Assembly (NCBI GenBank): GCA_030606215.1
Contig: JAUWGW010000020.1
Coordinates: 1-30,156 of the forward strand
Direction of reading: 5' to 3'
Source of the DNA: a bacterium
GTDB taxonomy: Bacteria; NPL-UPA2; JAUVJM01
DNA: 30,156 bases
Positions 22,553 to 30,156 of this stretch are shown one piece after another. The position numbers were made by a program, and so were the translations under genes. Position 1 is the first letter of the stretch. Every line of letters begins with the position of its first letter. A model generated the notes under the pieces. It was given only the letters and a program-made list of their open reading frames with translations. It made no database searches and had not been told where the DNA came from.

Positions 22553-25054
22553 TTAAGATTCAAATTTTCTATTTTGATATTTTTCTACGGCTCTAAATTC
22601 ATAAAGACCGGCCCGAAGCAAAGCAAAATAGATATAACCACCTTTCTTGTGAGCTCGTTCAAGCCATGACGGGGAACTAACTAGTTGTCCGTTATTCCAT
22701 ATTATCTTTTTCCCTATGTTCACCTGTGGATTGTCAAAGTTTTTTATCGGTATTCCAACATTTGCTTGCAACCCTCGTGGTACTAAGAGGTTCATATTAA
22801 ATACTTTCTTATGCCTATCTCTCTTCCAGGACATTCGGATTTTCCCCTGCGGTGTTGGGATAGTTCCCTTAGCCCATTTTAGGTCAGCTAAGCATGGTTT
22901 TACAGAAAAGCTCTTAAAACCAGGTGCGGTAGGTTCAATCCCGAGTACCATCTTTTGTAACAAAAATACTGGGCCCGCTGACCAGCCGTGACAATAACTG
23001 ACACCTGCCCCGGGGTCAAAATTAACTCCGAGCCTGGGGACAATGCAAGGTTCTGTTTTCCGGTCGAATTCCTCCCAAAAAGTGGTCGCTCCCCTTTTAA
23101 GCATTTCTCCCCAGTAGTCACGAATAAGTTCTAACCCATCTATATCTCTACCACTGCGGAACAAAACTTCTGCCCAAAAAGCATTCATAAATGGTGTTTT
23201 AATCGGTTCCACATTTACATTGTCTCTTAGATACCTTTGAATTGCAGGCCATTTTTCCGAAGGAGCAATATTAAAAAACATGGCCAGGGTATTGGTTGAC
23301 TGGCTGACACTTCTGCTTAATCCTTTTTTAGTTCGGCAATCCATATAAACCTGTAATTTATCTGACCAAAGACGTCTATTAATAATCTCATTGACCTTAT
23401 CCGCGAGTGATAACCACTCCTGGCTTAATTTTTTCTTTCTCGCTGCTTCAGCAATCTTACCTGCGCAACGCAGTGCATGGCAGTAAAGAAATTGTAGAGC
23501 GGAAATCTCTTCCCTCCTGTCAATTTTAGCCCAATCAATAAAACACCAACCTCCCTTATCACCTATTTTTCTTTCCCCCCAGTCAATCAATCCATGCTCA
23601 TCCACGTGAGTCTGGAACCAGGTCATTAATCTGGACAGTGCAGGGAAAAGCTCAGAAAGAAGCGCCTTATCACCGGAATGGAGAAAATAGGTATAGAGGC
23701 AAATGACATAATCCGCGCAGTAATCCGGAAGAATAAGAGTGGTTCGGGGTGAACAGAAAGCTGGCAGGGATCCGTCAGAATGCTGGATGTGTGCCATCTG
23801 TTGGAAACATTTAGCAGCTAATTTATACTCACCAAAGGCATAATAGCTAACAGGCATCGTAACCAGCATATCCCCAAACCAGGTGTTACACTCCCGCCAC
23901 AGCGAATCTATATAGTGGTCCTGCATGCACAGCTCTACAGTATAACGTCCTGCCTCCCAGATTTTGTTAAGCAAATCGTCCGAACAATGAAATGCACCTT
24001 GATATTTAACTGGATATCCGGTCAGATCTAAAGTGAGAGATTTTAATTCTACTGCACGGGGAAAAGCGTGAAAAGTGAGTTTTACGTAACGAAAAGCACA
24101 CCTTCGGAAAGGAGACCATTCCTGCATTCCCGGCCTGGTGACCAGGCGGTCCACATCTCGCAGGGCCAGGCTTTCCCCGTAAGAAAATGTGATGATTCCC
24201 TTGCCTACTTTCCTGAACCTAACCTGCAGATACCCAATTACCTCCTTTCCGAAATCGAAAACGATTGATGGAAAAGAACCTGGTTTTGAAGCATCAATAG
24301 TAGCAACTTTGTTTTTCGATGGAAGAAGATTGTCAGCGTGTGTAACCTTGCCCAAATTTTCCTGGACAGAAAATATTTTTTGCGGATATATTTCCACCTG
24401 CCTCAAAAACGGAATTTCTCTCGGCAGGAGGTTAGTTGATGGTTTAACTGGCGGTTTTCTAAGTACTTCCGGGACTTTCCATCCGGAGTCATCAAAATCC
24501 TCCTTTAACCACCCCACCGTATCCAGGTTGGCATCAAACACTTCCTGGTAATCATGAACAATATTGAGACGCGGGACATTTTGCCACCAGGCTTTTGCCT
24601 GGATTACCCGCCACTTCTCATCAGATAAAACCTCAATGACCTTGCCGTTACAATAGGTAATAATTGTCTGGAAAAGAAACCCGGGCGTTTTACGCATCTT
24701 GACAAAACAGGCATGTGAAGTAGTACCATAATGATAGCAAATAACACCAAAAACATTCCTACCGTGTTTTAAGTATTTCGCAGCTTCGTACTCATCAAAG
24801 TACTGCCACTCCGGATCGCAAGGGGAAGGCCCCCGCCCCACATATCTTCCATTAATATATAACTTGTACTCGTCCCTGCAGGTGCATCGTATCCGAGCGC
24901 TTTTTACCTTCCCGGTCACTTCTATGACCTTTCTGGCGTACATAAAGAAGTTGTCCATCGGATGGTCAGGGAGGAGCGGATCAATACAAGCCCCAACCTT
25001 TTTTATGGGCGGGTGCCAGATCCAGCTTGCTTCCCATGGATATTTGTTTGGCAT
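22553..25054 (-). CDS. Alpha-L-rhamnosidase, glycoside hydrolase family 78
   Basis: GH78 enzymes release terminal alpha-L-rhamnose by inversion. From ATG 25054 the protein has 833 residues. Beta-sandwich domains come first (WEASWIWHPP; RDEYKLYINGRYVGRGPSPC; a second with FDFGKEVIGYLQVRF and FRYVKLTFHAF). The (alpha/alpha)6 barrel follows with DSLWRECNTWFGDM, giving Asp383, Glu388 and Asp395 at the spacing of catalytic-site acids in a characterised GH78 enzyme. Further on are GATTFWEEFD and GVSYCHGWSAGPVFLLQKMV then LGIEP. No signal peptide is visible, so it is probably cytoplasmic. The frame extends to 25141, but that would overlap the previous gene by 88 bp. ATG 25054 overlaps the upstream stop by one base (TGATG) and begins at the conserved domain. 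Confidence 0.88.
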   Translation of the reverse strand: MPNKYPWEASWIWHPPIKKVGACIDPLLPDHPMDNFFMYARKVIEVTGKVKSARIRCTCRDEYKLYINGRYVGRGPSPCDPEWQYFDEYEAAKYLKHGRNVFGVICYHYGTTSHACFVKMRKTPGFLFQTIITYCNGKVIEVLSDEKWRVIQAKAWWQNVPRLNIVHDYQEVFDANLDTVGWLKEDFDDSGWKVPEVLRKPPVKPSTNLLPREIPFLRQVEIYPQKIFSVQENLGKVTHADNLLPSKNKVATIDASKPGSFPSIVFDFGKEVIGYLQVRFRKVGKGIITFSYGESLALRDVDRLVTRPGMQEWSPFRRCAFRYVKLTFHAFPRAVELKSLTLDLTGYPVKYQGAFHCSDDLLNKIWEAGRYTVELCMQDHYIDSLWRECNTWFGDMLVTMPVSYYAFGEYKLAAKCFQQMAHIQHSDGSLPAFCSPRTTLILPDYCADYVICLYTYFLHSGDKALLSELFPALSRLMTWFQTHVDEHGLIDWGERKIGDKGGWCFIDWAKIDRREEISALQFLYCHALRCAGKIAEAARKKKLSQEWLSLADKVNEIINRRLWSDKLQVYMDCRTKKGLSRSVSQSTNTLAMFFNIAPSEKWPAIQRYLRDNVNVEPIKTPFMNAFWAEVLFRSGRDIDGLELIRDYWGEMLKRGATTFWEEFDRKTEPCIVPRLGVNFDPGAGVSYCHGWSAGPVFLLQKMVLGIEPTAPGFKSFSVKPCLADLKWAKGTIPTPQGKIRMSWKRDRHKKVFNMNLLVPRGLQANVGIPIKNFDNPQVNIGKKIIWNNGQLVSSPSWLERAHKKGGYIYFALLRAGLYEFRAVEKYQNRKFES

Positions 25055-28000
25055 CACCTTGGTACAACCTTGAGTATTGCCCCTTCGTAACCATCCAGGG
25101 TTAAGGTGAGTTTTCCCTGCTTTAGTTCTGAACCTTTCCAATTCTCAGTTTGGTCATGTTTAAGCACAAGACTGCCAGTCATTAGATTTTTGACCTGATA
25201 GTTTTTCTCTGGATTGATCTTCAAAATCTCAGGTTTGGCTATCTTAAGGGTAAAAGACTTCGGGACAAGCTCAGCATTAACCAGAACAATGGAATCCTTC
25301 TTTGGAAGATGCCTCAGATAATGAACAATAACAGGGGAGGATACTTCCACACAGTCAAAAATGGTCTGTCCATCTCTCAGTTCCAGGTTTTCTTTCCTGA
25401 CGTTATTAAGCTGCTTAAAAGTATCAAACCACCTTGCAAAATCGCTCTTATGTTTCTCGGCTTCTAATCGCTCCGGGTTGTTTTCAGTACCCGGAGGATA
25501 GGTTGCCTTATCGCCTAAAAATAATATTCTCATACTCCAATTGAGGCCCCAATAGTACGGAATGCGGTCTAAGGTACTGACCAGGAAACTCTTGGCTTTC
25601 CAGCTTTCTTTGTATTTTTCAGCCAGGTCGCGGTTTGCAGGTACCTCTTTATAAAAACCAAGACCCTGCTGTACATAGCCAAAAGGACGTATACCGGGTA
25701 TAAGATTTAATTCTTGAACCAGTATGAATTTTTGCATCTCTTCCGGTTTAATAGCCGGCCAGATTCCAAAGACCTGTAAATAGGCAATATCCACCCGGCT
25801 CATGGTTTCTGCCCCAGCGCCCTCGGCCATCACCACGCAATCCGGGTTAATGCTCTTGGCTGTCTTGACAATTTCACTTAGCAAGCTGTTTTTGGCTCCA
25901 TTGGGACCGCCATACCAGCCGTCTTTAGCCTTGTAATTGAGCTGATGGTCTTGCCATGAGGAATCAAGCCAGAAACCGTCAAAACCGTAATCCTTAATAA
26001 TCTTCTCTACATTTTTTAGCATAAATTCTCTCCATCCCGGAGAGGCAGGATTTGCCGGAGCCATAAATTTATACCACTTGCTGAACTTTCCTTCTTTATC
26101 ATAGACCCACCAGTCAGGTTCTGTTTTCGCTTCCTCAGATGAAATATCAATACCAGCCATGGAAGTCGGCCCCCAGGTAAATACTCTCATTCCCATTGCG
26201 TGAGCTTTGGCAATAAATCTTTTCAGACCTTCTTCTCCGCCGGATACCGGATCAGGAACAACATACCCATTTTTAGGTATTGGAATAAAGCCGCGGACAC
26301 CTTTCTCTGCCTCCATGCTGGAAGGACAAAACCATGTTCTGCCCCCAGTATTAATATCTGTAAAACCCGCATCTTTATAGTCCTTCAGTGCATTCCCCAA
26401 ATCATCAAAAGTGTTGATACCAACGCCTGGTATTCCCTCAGCTATTAGCACCATATCTTTAACGAATCCGGGTAAAGTCTCCGGTGCCTTATATCCAGCT
26501 TCTTTCATCAGGAGCTCTTTTTCCGCTAACATGCCCTTCTGCCAATCGCCGGGAAAAAAAGCCAGGTAAACTGTGCCAAGTTCCTCAACCTGTTCATGTC
26601 CAATAATCCTGAAAATTTCAAAGAGAGCGGTTAATGAACCAGAGTCACCACCCAATGCTCCTACCCTGACCTTTGACTTGCTGTTCACTCCAGAAACTGT
26701 CACGCACTCCTTACAAATGTCATTATAAATCATCGCATAGGGTAGCATCATCCCGTGAGTGGGCTGCATATGCCCGTAGATGTACTGTGTTCCCATATAA
26801 CCAGCGGTTGCATTTTTGACCTCACCCTTCATAAAATAGAAGGCGGTTGGCGGGTATATAAACCGGTTATTCTCCAGACTGCCGCCGAGCGCAAGTCTCC
26901 CCAGCTTATATTGATACTTTTGCAGAAGAACTTTCCGATTAGAGAGATTTTCATAACTACCTTTGCATACAAGATAGCGGTTGTTTTCCTTCAAGGTATA
27001 TGTCTGAATTAAACCAGCATCTGGTCCCTGGCTGAATATCTTTAAGATAGCTTCACCAGGCCTGGAAACATATTCTCCCCTCAAGTAGTGGGTGCGGCAA
27101 GAACTGAAAGAAGGACTATTCTCTAATTCCACTGTCCATTCTCCCAGAAGGGTCTTTTTTGCAGTATTGAATTTTGATGAAGGATTGTCTTTATCGAAAA
27201 CTTCAAAAAGCACTCCGCCTTTCTTCTTATCAAAGGCAAATTCCATTTTTTTATTACCCAGTATAATCTTTTCTTTTTCTTCCTTCAGGTAACAGCTATT
27301 TTTAGCCTGAACCTTAATTGCCACAGTATCTGTCTTAAGGATATCAGCAAGACTTTCTCCTGCTATCTTCCGGGCAATATTGGATATTCGGACCTCATCA
27401 ATCTCCCCTTCAAAAAACCTGCTCTTTGCCCAGTTCATTCCACCAATCCAGAGGCTATAGGTACTGGGTTTAATCTCTCCTGTGGCTGCAGTACTGCCCA
27501 TGAGATTACCGTCATAATAAAGACTTAAAAGTTTACCGTCATAGGTCATTGCCACATGGTGCCACCTGGTATCGTAAATCTGCTTTAAATAGTCAGAGTC
27601 ACCTATCTGTACAGTAAATGCTCCATCACTGGTTCCAATGCTACAGGCAAGATGTCCCAGGTAAAACTGGATATGGTAGCCGGCCATGTAACTTTCATTG
27701 TTGACAATAGTTACCCAGGATTTTCCTTCAAAGTCGGTATTAGTCAATCTAATCCAGGTCTCAACAGTCAGAGCAGACTCAGGGTTTAAAGAGTCATCAT
27801 CTCCACAATCAACATAACTCTTACCGTCAAATTTGAGGGCACTGCCGAACCTACCCTCGCACCAGGTTGCTCCGACAATCTGCCCATTATTACGGTTTTT
27901 GCTTTTATCTTTGGCAACCTCACCTTTATTCTCATCAAAATGCCAAAGGGTAACAGTATCCTTATCAATACTGTAAGGAACATCTGTCTTTGACCAGGCA

Positions 28001-28071
28001 TTACTGATAAAAGATAATCTAATGAAGATTCCCATAACTGTCAAAAACACTACCCATTTAGCTCTTTCCAT
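25054..28071 (-). CDS. Secreted LamG + TIM-barrel glycosidase (clan GH-D-like)
   Basis: The 1005-residue protein has a signal peptide (RAKWVVFLTVMGIFIRLSFI), so it is exported. A LamG domain covers about residues 35-235 (KDTVTLWHFDENKGEVAKDK, FGSALKFDGKSYVDCGD, RWHHVAMTYDGKLLSLYYDG, FFEGEIDEVRISNIAR). A beta-sandwich region runs to about 540. The TIM barrel is reminiscent of GH36/GH31, with FTDINTGGRTWF, HAMGMRVFTWGPTS and YGFDGFWLDSSWQDH. Asp703 of WLDSS is the likely nucleophile, and VVMAEGAGAE follows. A C-terminal beta domain ends at LDGYEGAILKVVPR. Substrate is not deducible, although galactoside or related links are possible. AAGGAGGA precedes the ATG, and the gene follows the solute-binding gene by 12 bp. 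Confidence 0.78.
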   Translation of the reverse strand: MERAKWVVFLTVMGIFIRLSFISNAWSKTDVPYSIDKDTVTLWHFDENKGEVAKDKSKNRNNGQIVGATWCEGRFGSALKFDGKSYVDCGDDDSLNPESALTVETWIRLTNTDFEGKSWVTIVNNESYMAGYHIQFYLGHLACSIGTSDGAFTVQIGDSDYLKQIYDTRWHHVAMTYDGKLLSLYYDGNLMGSTAATGEIKPSTYSLWIGGMNWAKSRFFEGEIDEVRISNIARKIAGESLADILKTDTVAIKVQAKNSCYLKEEKEKIILGNKKMEFAFDKKKGGVLFEVFDKDNPSSKFNTAKKTLLGEWTVELENSPSFSSCRTHYLRGEYVSRPGEAILKIFSQGPDAGLIQTYTLKENNRYLVCKGSYENLSNRKVLLQKYQYKLGRLALGGSLENNRFIYPPTAFYFMKGEVKNATAGYMGTQYIYGHMQPTHGMMLPYAMIYNDICKECVTVSGVNSKSKVRVGALGGDSGSLTALFEIFRIIGHEQVEELGTVYLAFFPGDWQKGMLAEKELLMKEAGYKAPETLPGFVKDMVLIAEGIPGVGINTFDDLGNALKDYKDAGFTDINTGGRTWFCPSSMEAEKGVRGFIPIPKNGYVVPDPVSGGEEGLKRFIAKAHAMGMRVFTWGPTSMAGIDISSEEAKTEPDWWVYDKEGKFSKWYKFMAPANPASPGWREFMLKNVEKIIKDYGFDGFWLDSSWQDHQLNYKAKDGWYGGPNGAKNSLLSEIVKTAKSINPDCVVMAEGAGAETMSRVDIAYLQVFGIWPAIKPEEMQKFILVQELNLIPGIRPFGYVQQGLGFYKEVPANRDLAEKYKESWKAKSFLVSTLDRIPYYWGLNWSMRILFLGDKATYPPGTENNPERLEAEKHKSDFARWFDTFKQLNNVRKENLELRDGQTIFDCVEVSSPVIVHYLRHLPKKDSIVLVNAELVPKSFTLKIAKPEILKINPEKNYQVKNLMTGSLVLKHDQTENWKGSELKQGKLTLTLDGYEGAILKVVPR

Positions 28072-28083
28072 TATTATTCCTCC

Positions 28084-29364
28084 TTAATTTTGCTTTAAAA
28101 ATTTATCAGCGCCAGCAACAATGTTTCTTACAGTTTCATCTACTGTTTGTATACCTAAAAAGAGTTTATCTAACTCTGGCCGATAAATAGTACCCATAAA
28201 CTCTTCGCGCCATATTTTCTTCGCTATTGGATTTGGCATTATTTCCTCAATCTGGTCTATGAATATCCTTACATGCTGTGGTGGTGGTGTGCAAAAATTT
28301 GTATAAGCTACTTCCTTAAGTGAAGAAATACAGTTTTTCACTAAATATTTCTCTCCCTCCTTTCCACAGGCAAACTTAACAAATTCCCAGGCTTCTTGAG
28401 GATATTTAGTCTGAGAAGAAATACATAGAATCCCCTGGCCAGGTTCCGGGGTCCTCCTCTTGTCTTTCCCCTTAGGTAAAGGAGCCACATCCCAGCGGAA
28501 ATCCTTAATCTGATTAACAGTGGAAATAACAAATGAGGAGATAAAAAACATAGCTACACGGCCGGTCATAAACATCTGCATTTCTTCTCTGTACTTATTT
28601 AGTCTTCCGAATTCTGTCAAGGCAGGAACAACCTGATGTTTCTTTTCTAAATCTACTAAAAATTGTAATGCCTTTCTTGCTTCGGGGCTATCTACGGTAC
28701 ATTTAGTCCCGTCCTGATTGAATATATTTCCTCCGTAACTTGCATATAACGCATATTCAAACGGTCTGGTAGTACCAAATTGAACTGTTCCCCCTTTCCT
28801 TATAGTTAATTTCTCAGCGGCTTTCAAGAAATCATCCCAGGTCCATTTATCATCAGGATAACTCAAACCAGCCTGGTCAAAAAGGTCCTTATTGTAGGCT
28901 AAAACCTCACTACCCCAGTAAAGAGGGAATGCATATATTCCATTATTAAAAGATAATGCGTCAAAAAGACCTGGAAAATAATCATCTAAATTTACCTTAC
29001 TGGCTTCAATATAAGGCTTCAAGTCTATGACTGCCTTCTTTATTACTAAAGGTGCTAATATATCGTTAGACCAGAAAAAAACATCAGGCGCTGTTCCCCC
29101 AGCTATCTCAATCAGTATCTTCTGACGTCCTCCCTGGACAGGTTCAAATTTAACTTTAACCTTGGATTGGCGCTGATTAAAGGCATCGACTACTCTTTGG
29201 TGAGAGGCAACTTGCTCAGGCAAAGGCTCAAAATTTGCGTATCTGATTCTCTTCACTTCTATCTTGATCTGTCCCTCTCTACTACAGCCTCCAATCAAAC
29301 CTGTGCTTACTATCACTAAAAGTAAAGAAAGTAACAACAGACCATTCCTTATTTCCCATTTCAT
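28084..29364 (-). CDS. ABC-transporter extracellular sugar-binding lipoprotein (family 1)
   Basis: The 426-residue solute-binding protein has a lipoprotein signal (basic n-region, LLLLSLLLVIVS h-region, lipobox LIGGC, Cys27). The mature part shows the family-1 sugar-binding pattern: VVDAFNQRQSKVKVKFEPVQ, IEIAGGTAPDVFFWSND, AFPLYWGSEVLAYNKDLFDQ, AGLSYPDDKWTWDDFLKAA, FMTGRVAMFFISSF and YPQEAWEFVKFACGKEGEKY. These proteins capture oligosaccharides or sugars for ABC import. The usual two permease genes and ATPase gene do not accompany it in this window, so the partner must lie elsewhere, or the protein may only bind substrate at the surface. It starts 2 bp after the pseudopilin stop. Confidence 0.9.
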   Translation of the reverse strand: MKWEIRNGLLLLSLLLVIVSTGLIGGCSREGQIKIEVKRIRYANFEPLPEQVASHQRVVDAFNQRQSKVKVKFEPVQGGRQKILIEIAGGTAPDVFFWSNDILAPLVIKKAVIDLKPYIEASKVNLDDYFPGLFDALSFNNGIYAFPLYWGSEVLAYNKDLFDQAGLSYPDDKWTWDDFLKAAEKLTIRKGGTVQFGTTRPFEYALYASYGGNIFNQDGTKCTVDSPEARKALQFLVDLEKKHQVVPALTEFGRLNKYREEMQMFMTGRVAMFFISSFVISTVNQIKDFRWDVAPLPKGKDKRRTPEPGQGILCISSQTKYPQEAWEFVKFACGKEGEKYLVKNCISSLKEVAYTNFCTPPPQHVRIFIDQIEEIMPNPIAKKIWREEFMGTIYRPELDKLFLGIQTVDETVRNIVAGADKFLKQN

Positions 29365-29366
29365 AT

Positions 29367-30068
29367 TTAGTTCTCCCTGATATAGTATTTTTTACCTGAA
29401 CTTAAAGTCTCCCCGATTTCAGTTAACTTAATTGTTTCGACATGGCCATCGACGAATAAAGCATTGAGGAAACCACTATGCCATTCATAAAGTGTAGTTG
29501 TAAAATTTTCCTCTCTAAAAGCAGAGTAACTGAATGTTCCGTGGGGAGGGCCGCTGTCGCCTTGATATGCCGCATCACCCACTGTTATCAGAGACGATGG
29601 GTTGCTATAACAACCTATCCTTCTTCTATAGCCGTCACCATCGGCCGTTGCACTTACTCTCTTATTATAGGCATAGGTATTGCGTCTCCAGGTTGGTTGA
29701 AAATGGGGATTTGAACGACAATTGAAAACGCTCTTAGGGCTGGTTGTATAAGTTGGAGACCCCAGCTCTCCGTAAATAACCCCTGTTCCCGCCTCCTCAA
29801 GTATCCGCTGCCAAACACGGGAGGCGCCAGAATCATACCAGTATGGAAACCAGTCATCATAATTCTGAGCATATATCATAAAGGCGAACCCTATCTGCTT
29901 CAGATTACTCATACACCTTGCCTGTCTTGCCTTCTCTCTCGCTTGACTGAGTGCTGGCAGCAGCATCGCCGCCAGGATAGCAATAATGGCAACCACGACA
30001 AGTAGCTCTATCAATGTGAAACCATGTCGGCTCGGAGCCTTTGTGTTAAAATGGTTTACATGAAGCAT
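29367..30068 (-). CDS. Type II pseudopilin with H-X9-DG C-terminal motif
   Basis: The 233-residue protein has a class III prepilin leader, [20 protein letters not shown] then [15 protein letters not shown]. Cleavage is expected after Gly16, with Glu5 of the mature protein at residue 21. CMSNLKQIG follows, as in the large pseudopilin families of planctomycetes and related phyla. The C-terminal H-x9-DG signature is [12 protein letters not shown]. The body is a small beta domain. GGAGGTGA lies six bases before the ATG, so translation should be strong. It is the first recognisable gene of the minus-strand operon. In such bacteria these proteins are numerous, and they are often encoded beside carbohydrate genes. 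A surface or extracellular role in polymer binding is speculative. The 88 bases between it and the right edge hold no clear promoter. Confidence 0.88.
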   Translation of the reverse strand: MLHVNHFNTKAPSRHGFTLIELLVVVAIIAILAAMLLPALSQAREKARQARCMSNLKQIGFAFMIYAQNYDDWFPYWYDSGASRVWQRILEEAGTGVIYGELGSPTYTTSPKSVFNCRSNPHFQPTWRRNTYAYNKRVSATADGDGYRRRIGCYSNPSSLITVGDAAYQGDSGPPHGTFSYSAFREENFTTTLYEWHSGFLNALFVDGHVETIKLTEIGETLSSGKKYYIREN

Positions 30069-30156
30069 AACAAATCACCTCCAGTTCAGACATAAAGTCC
30101 ATCTGTTATTGAAAATGTTAACCGCTCCCCCATGGAGCAGAAAGGAGAAAAACCAT

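Noticed and set aside
22553-25141. Longer start for the GH78 gene at 25141
   Set aside because: It would overlap the preceding coding region by 88 bp. The TGATG junction at 25052-25056 is a typical coupled start.
1-30156. CRISPR array, tRNA/rRNA genes, transposase or integrase
   Set aside because: No regularly spaced direct repeats, no tRNA-like or rRNA-like sequence and no transposase or integrase motifs were seen on either strand.

Overview
The window looks like a chromosomal segment of an uncultured bacterium with a diderm-type cell envelope and moderate GC content. Three features point toward the PVC/Omnitrophota-like candidate phyla: a PEP-CTERM surface protein, a type II pseudopilin with the C-terminal H-X9-DG signature, and a carbohydrate operon that includes lipoprotein and LamG-type secreted proteins. 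This placement is an inference from gene content only.

Positions 1-10360 are a core block on the + strand: the 3' end of a large propeller/Ig-like surface or secreted protein, then truB, ribF, rpsO, pnp, ftsK, a CinA-like gene lacking its N-terminal domain, thpR and recA. Interspersed repeats sit between these genes and inside some of them. There are two 79-bp copies of one element (1314-1392 and 7943-8021). A GTAGTGGC/GCCACTAC-ended palindromic family occurs at 3352-3410 and 10371-10411, and a related segment is built in frame into ribF. The second 79-bp copy ends 14 bp before the shortened cinA.

Positions 10361-16100 are an accessory island that separates recA from recX. It holds an orphan small antitoxin-like gene with a truncated PIN-domain toxin (minus strand), a decayed LacI-type regulator (minus strand), and an intact AbiEi/AbiEii type IV toxin-antitoxin or abortive-infection pair with a near-consensus promoter. 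It also holds a class II aldolase followed by an isomerase of the L-fucose/L-arabinose type, which is broken into pieces and interrupted by a small frameshifted lipoprotein gene. A uroporphyrinogen-decarboxylase-like protein on the minus strand closes the island. The two genes that follow are an HtrA/Deg protease (16310) and recX (17795).

Positions 18447-19336 hold a single-gene unit encoding a LamG-domain PEP-CTERM protein with clearly higher GC than its neighbours and its own promoter.

Positions 19359-30068 (minus strand) form one tightly packed six-gene operon, read from right to left: pseudopilin, extracellular solute-binding lipoprotein, secreted LamG + TIM-barrel glycosidase, GH78 alpha-L-rhamnosidase, a 747-aa GH42-like uncharacterised protein, and a sugar-phosphate-isomerase/epimerase-like protein. 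Intergenic gaps are 33 bp or less and two junctions overlap. This looks like a system for capture and breakdown of a rhamnose-containing glycan. It lacks ABC permeases, ATPase and regulator within the window. The nearest sugar-responsive regulator is the LacI pseudogene about 19 kb away.

The most useful observations are the in-frame repeat insertion in ribF, the repeat-abutted CinA truncation, the two hidden pseudogenes in the region after recA (PIN toxin and LacI), the fragmented isomerase, and the permease-less glycan operon with its uncharacterised 747-aa member. No tRNA, rRNA, CRISPR array or transposase was seen.
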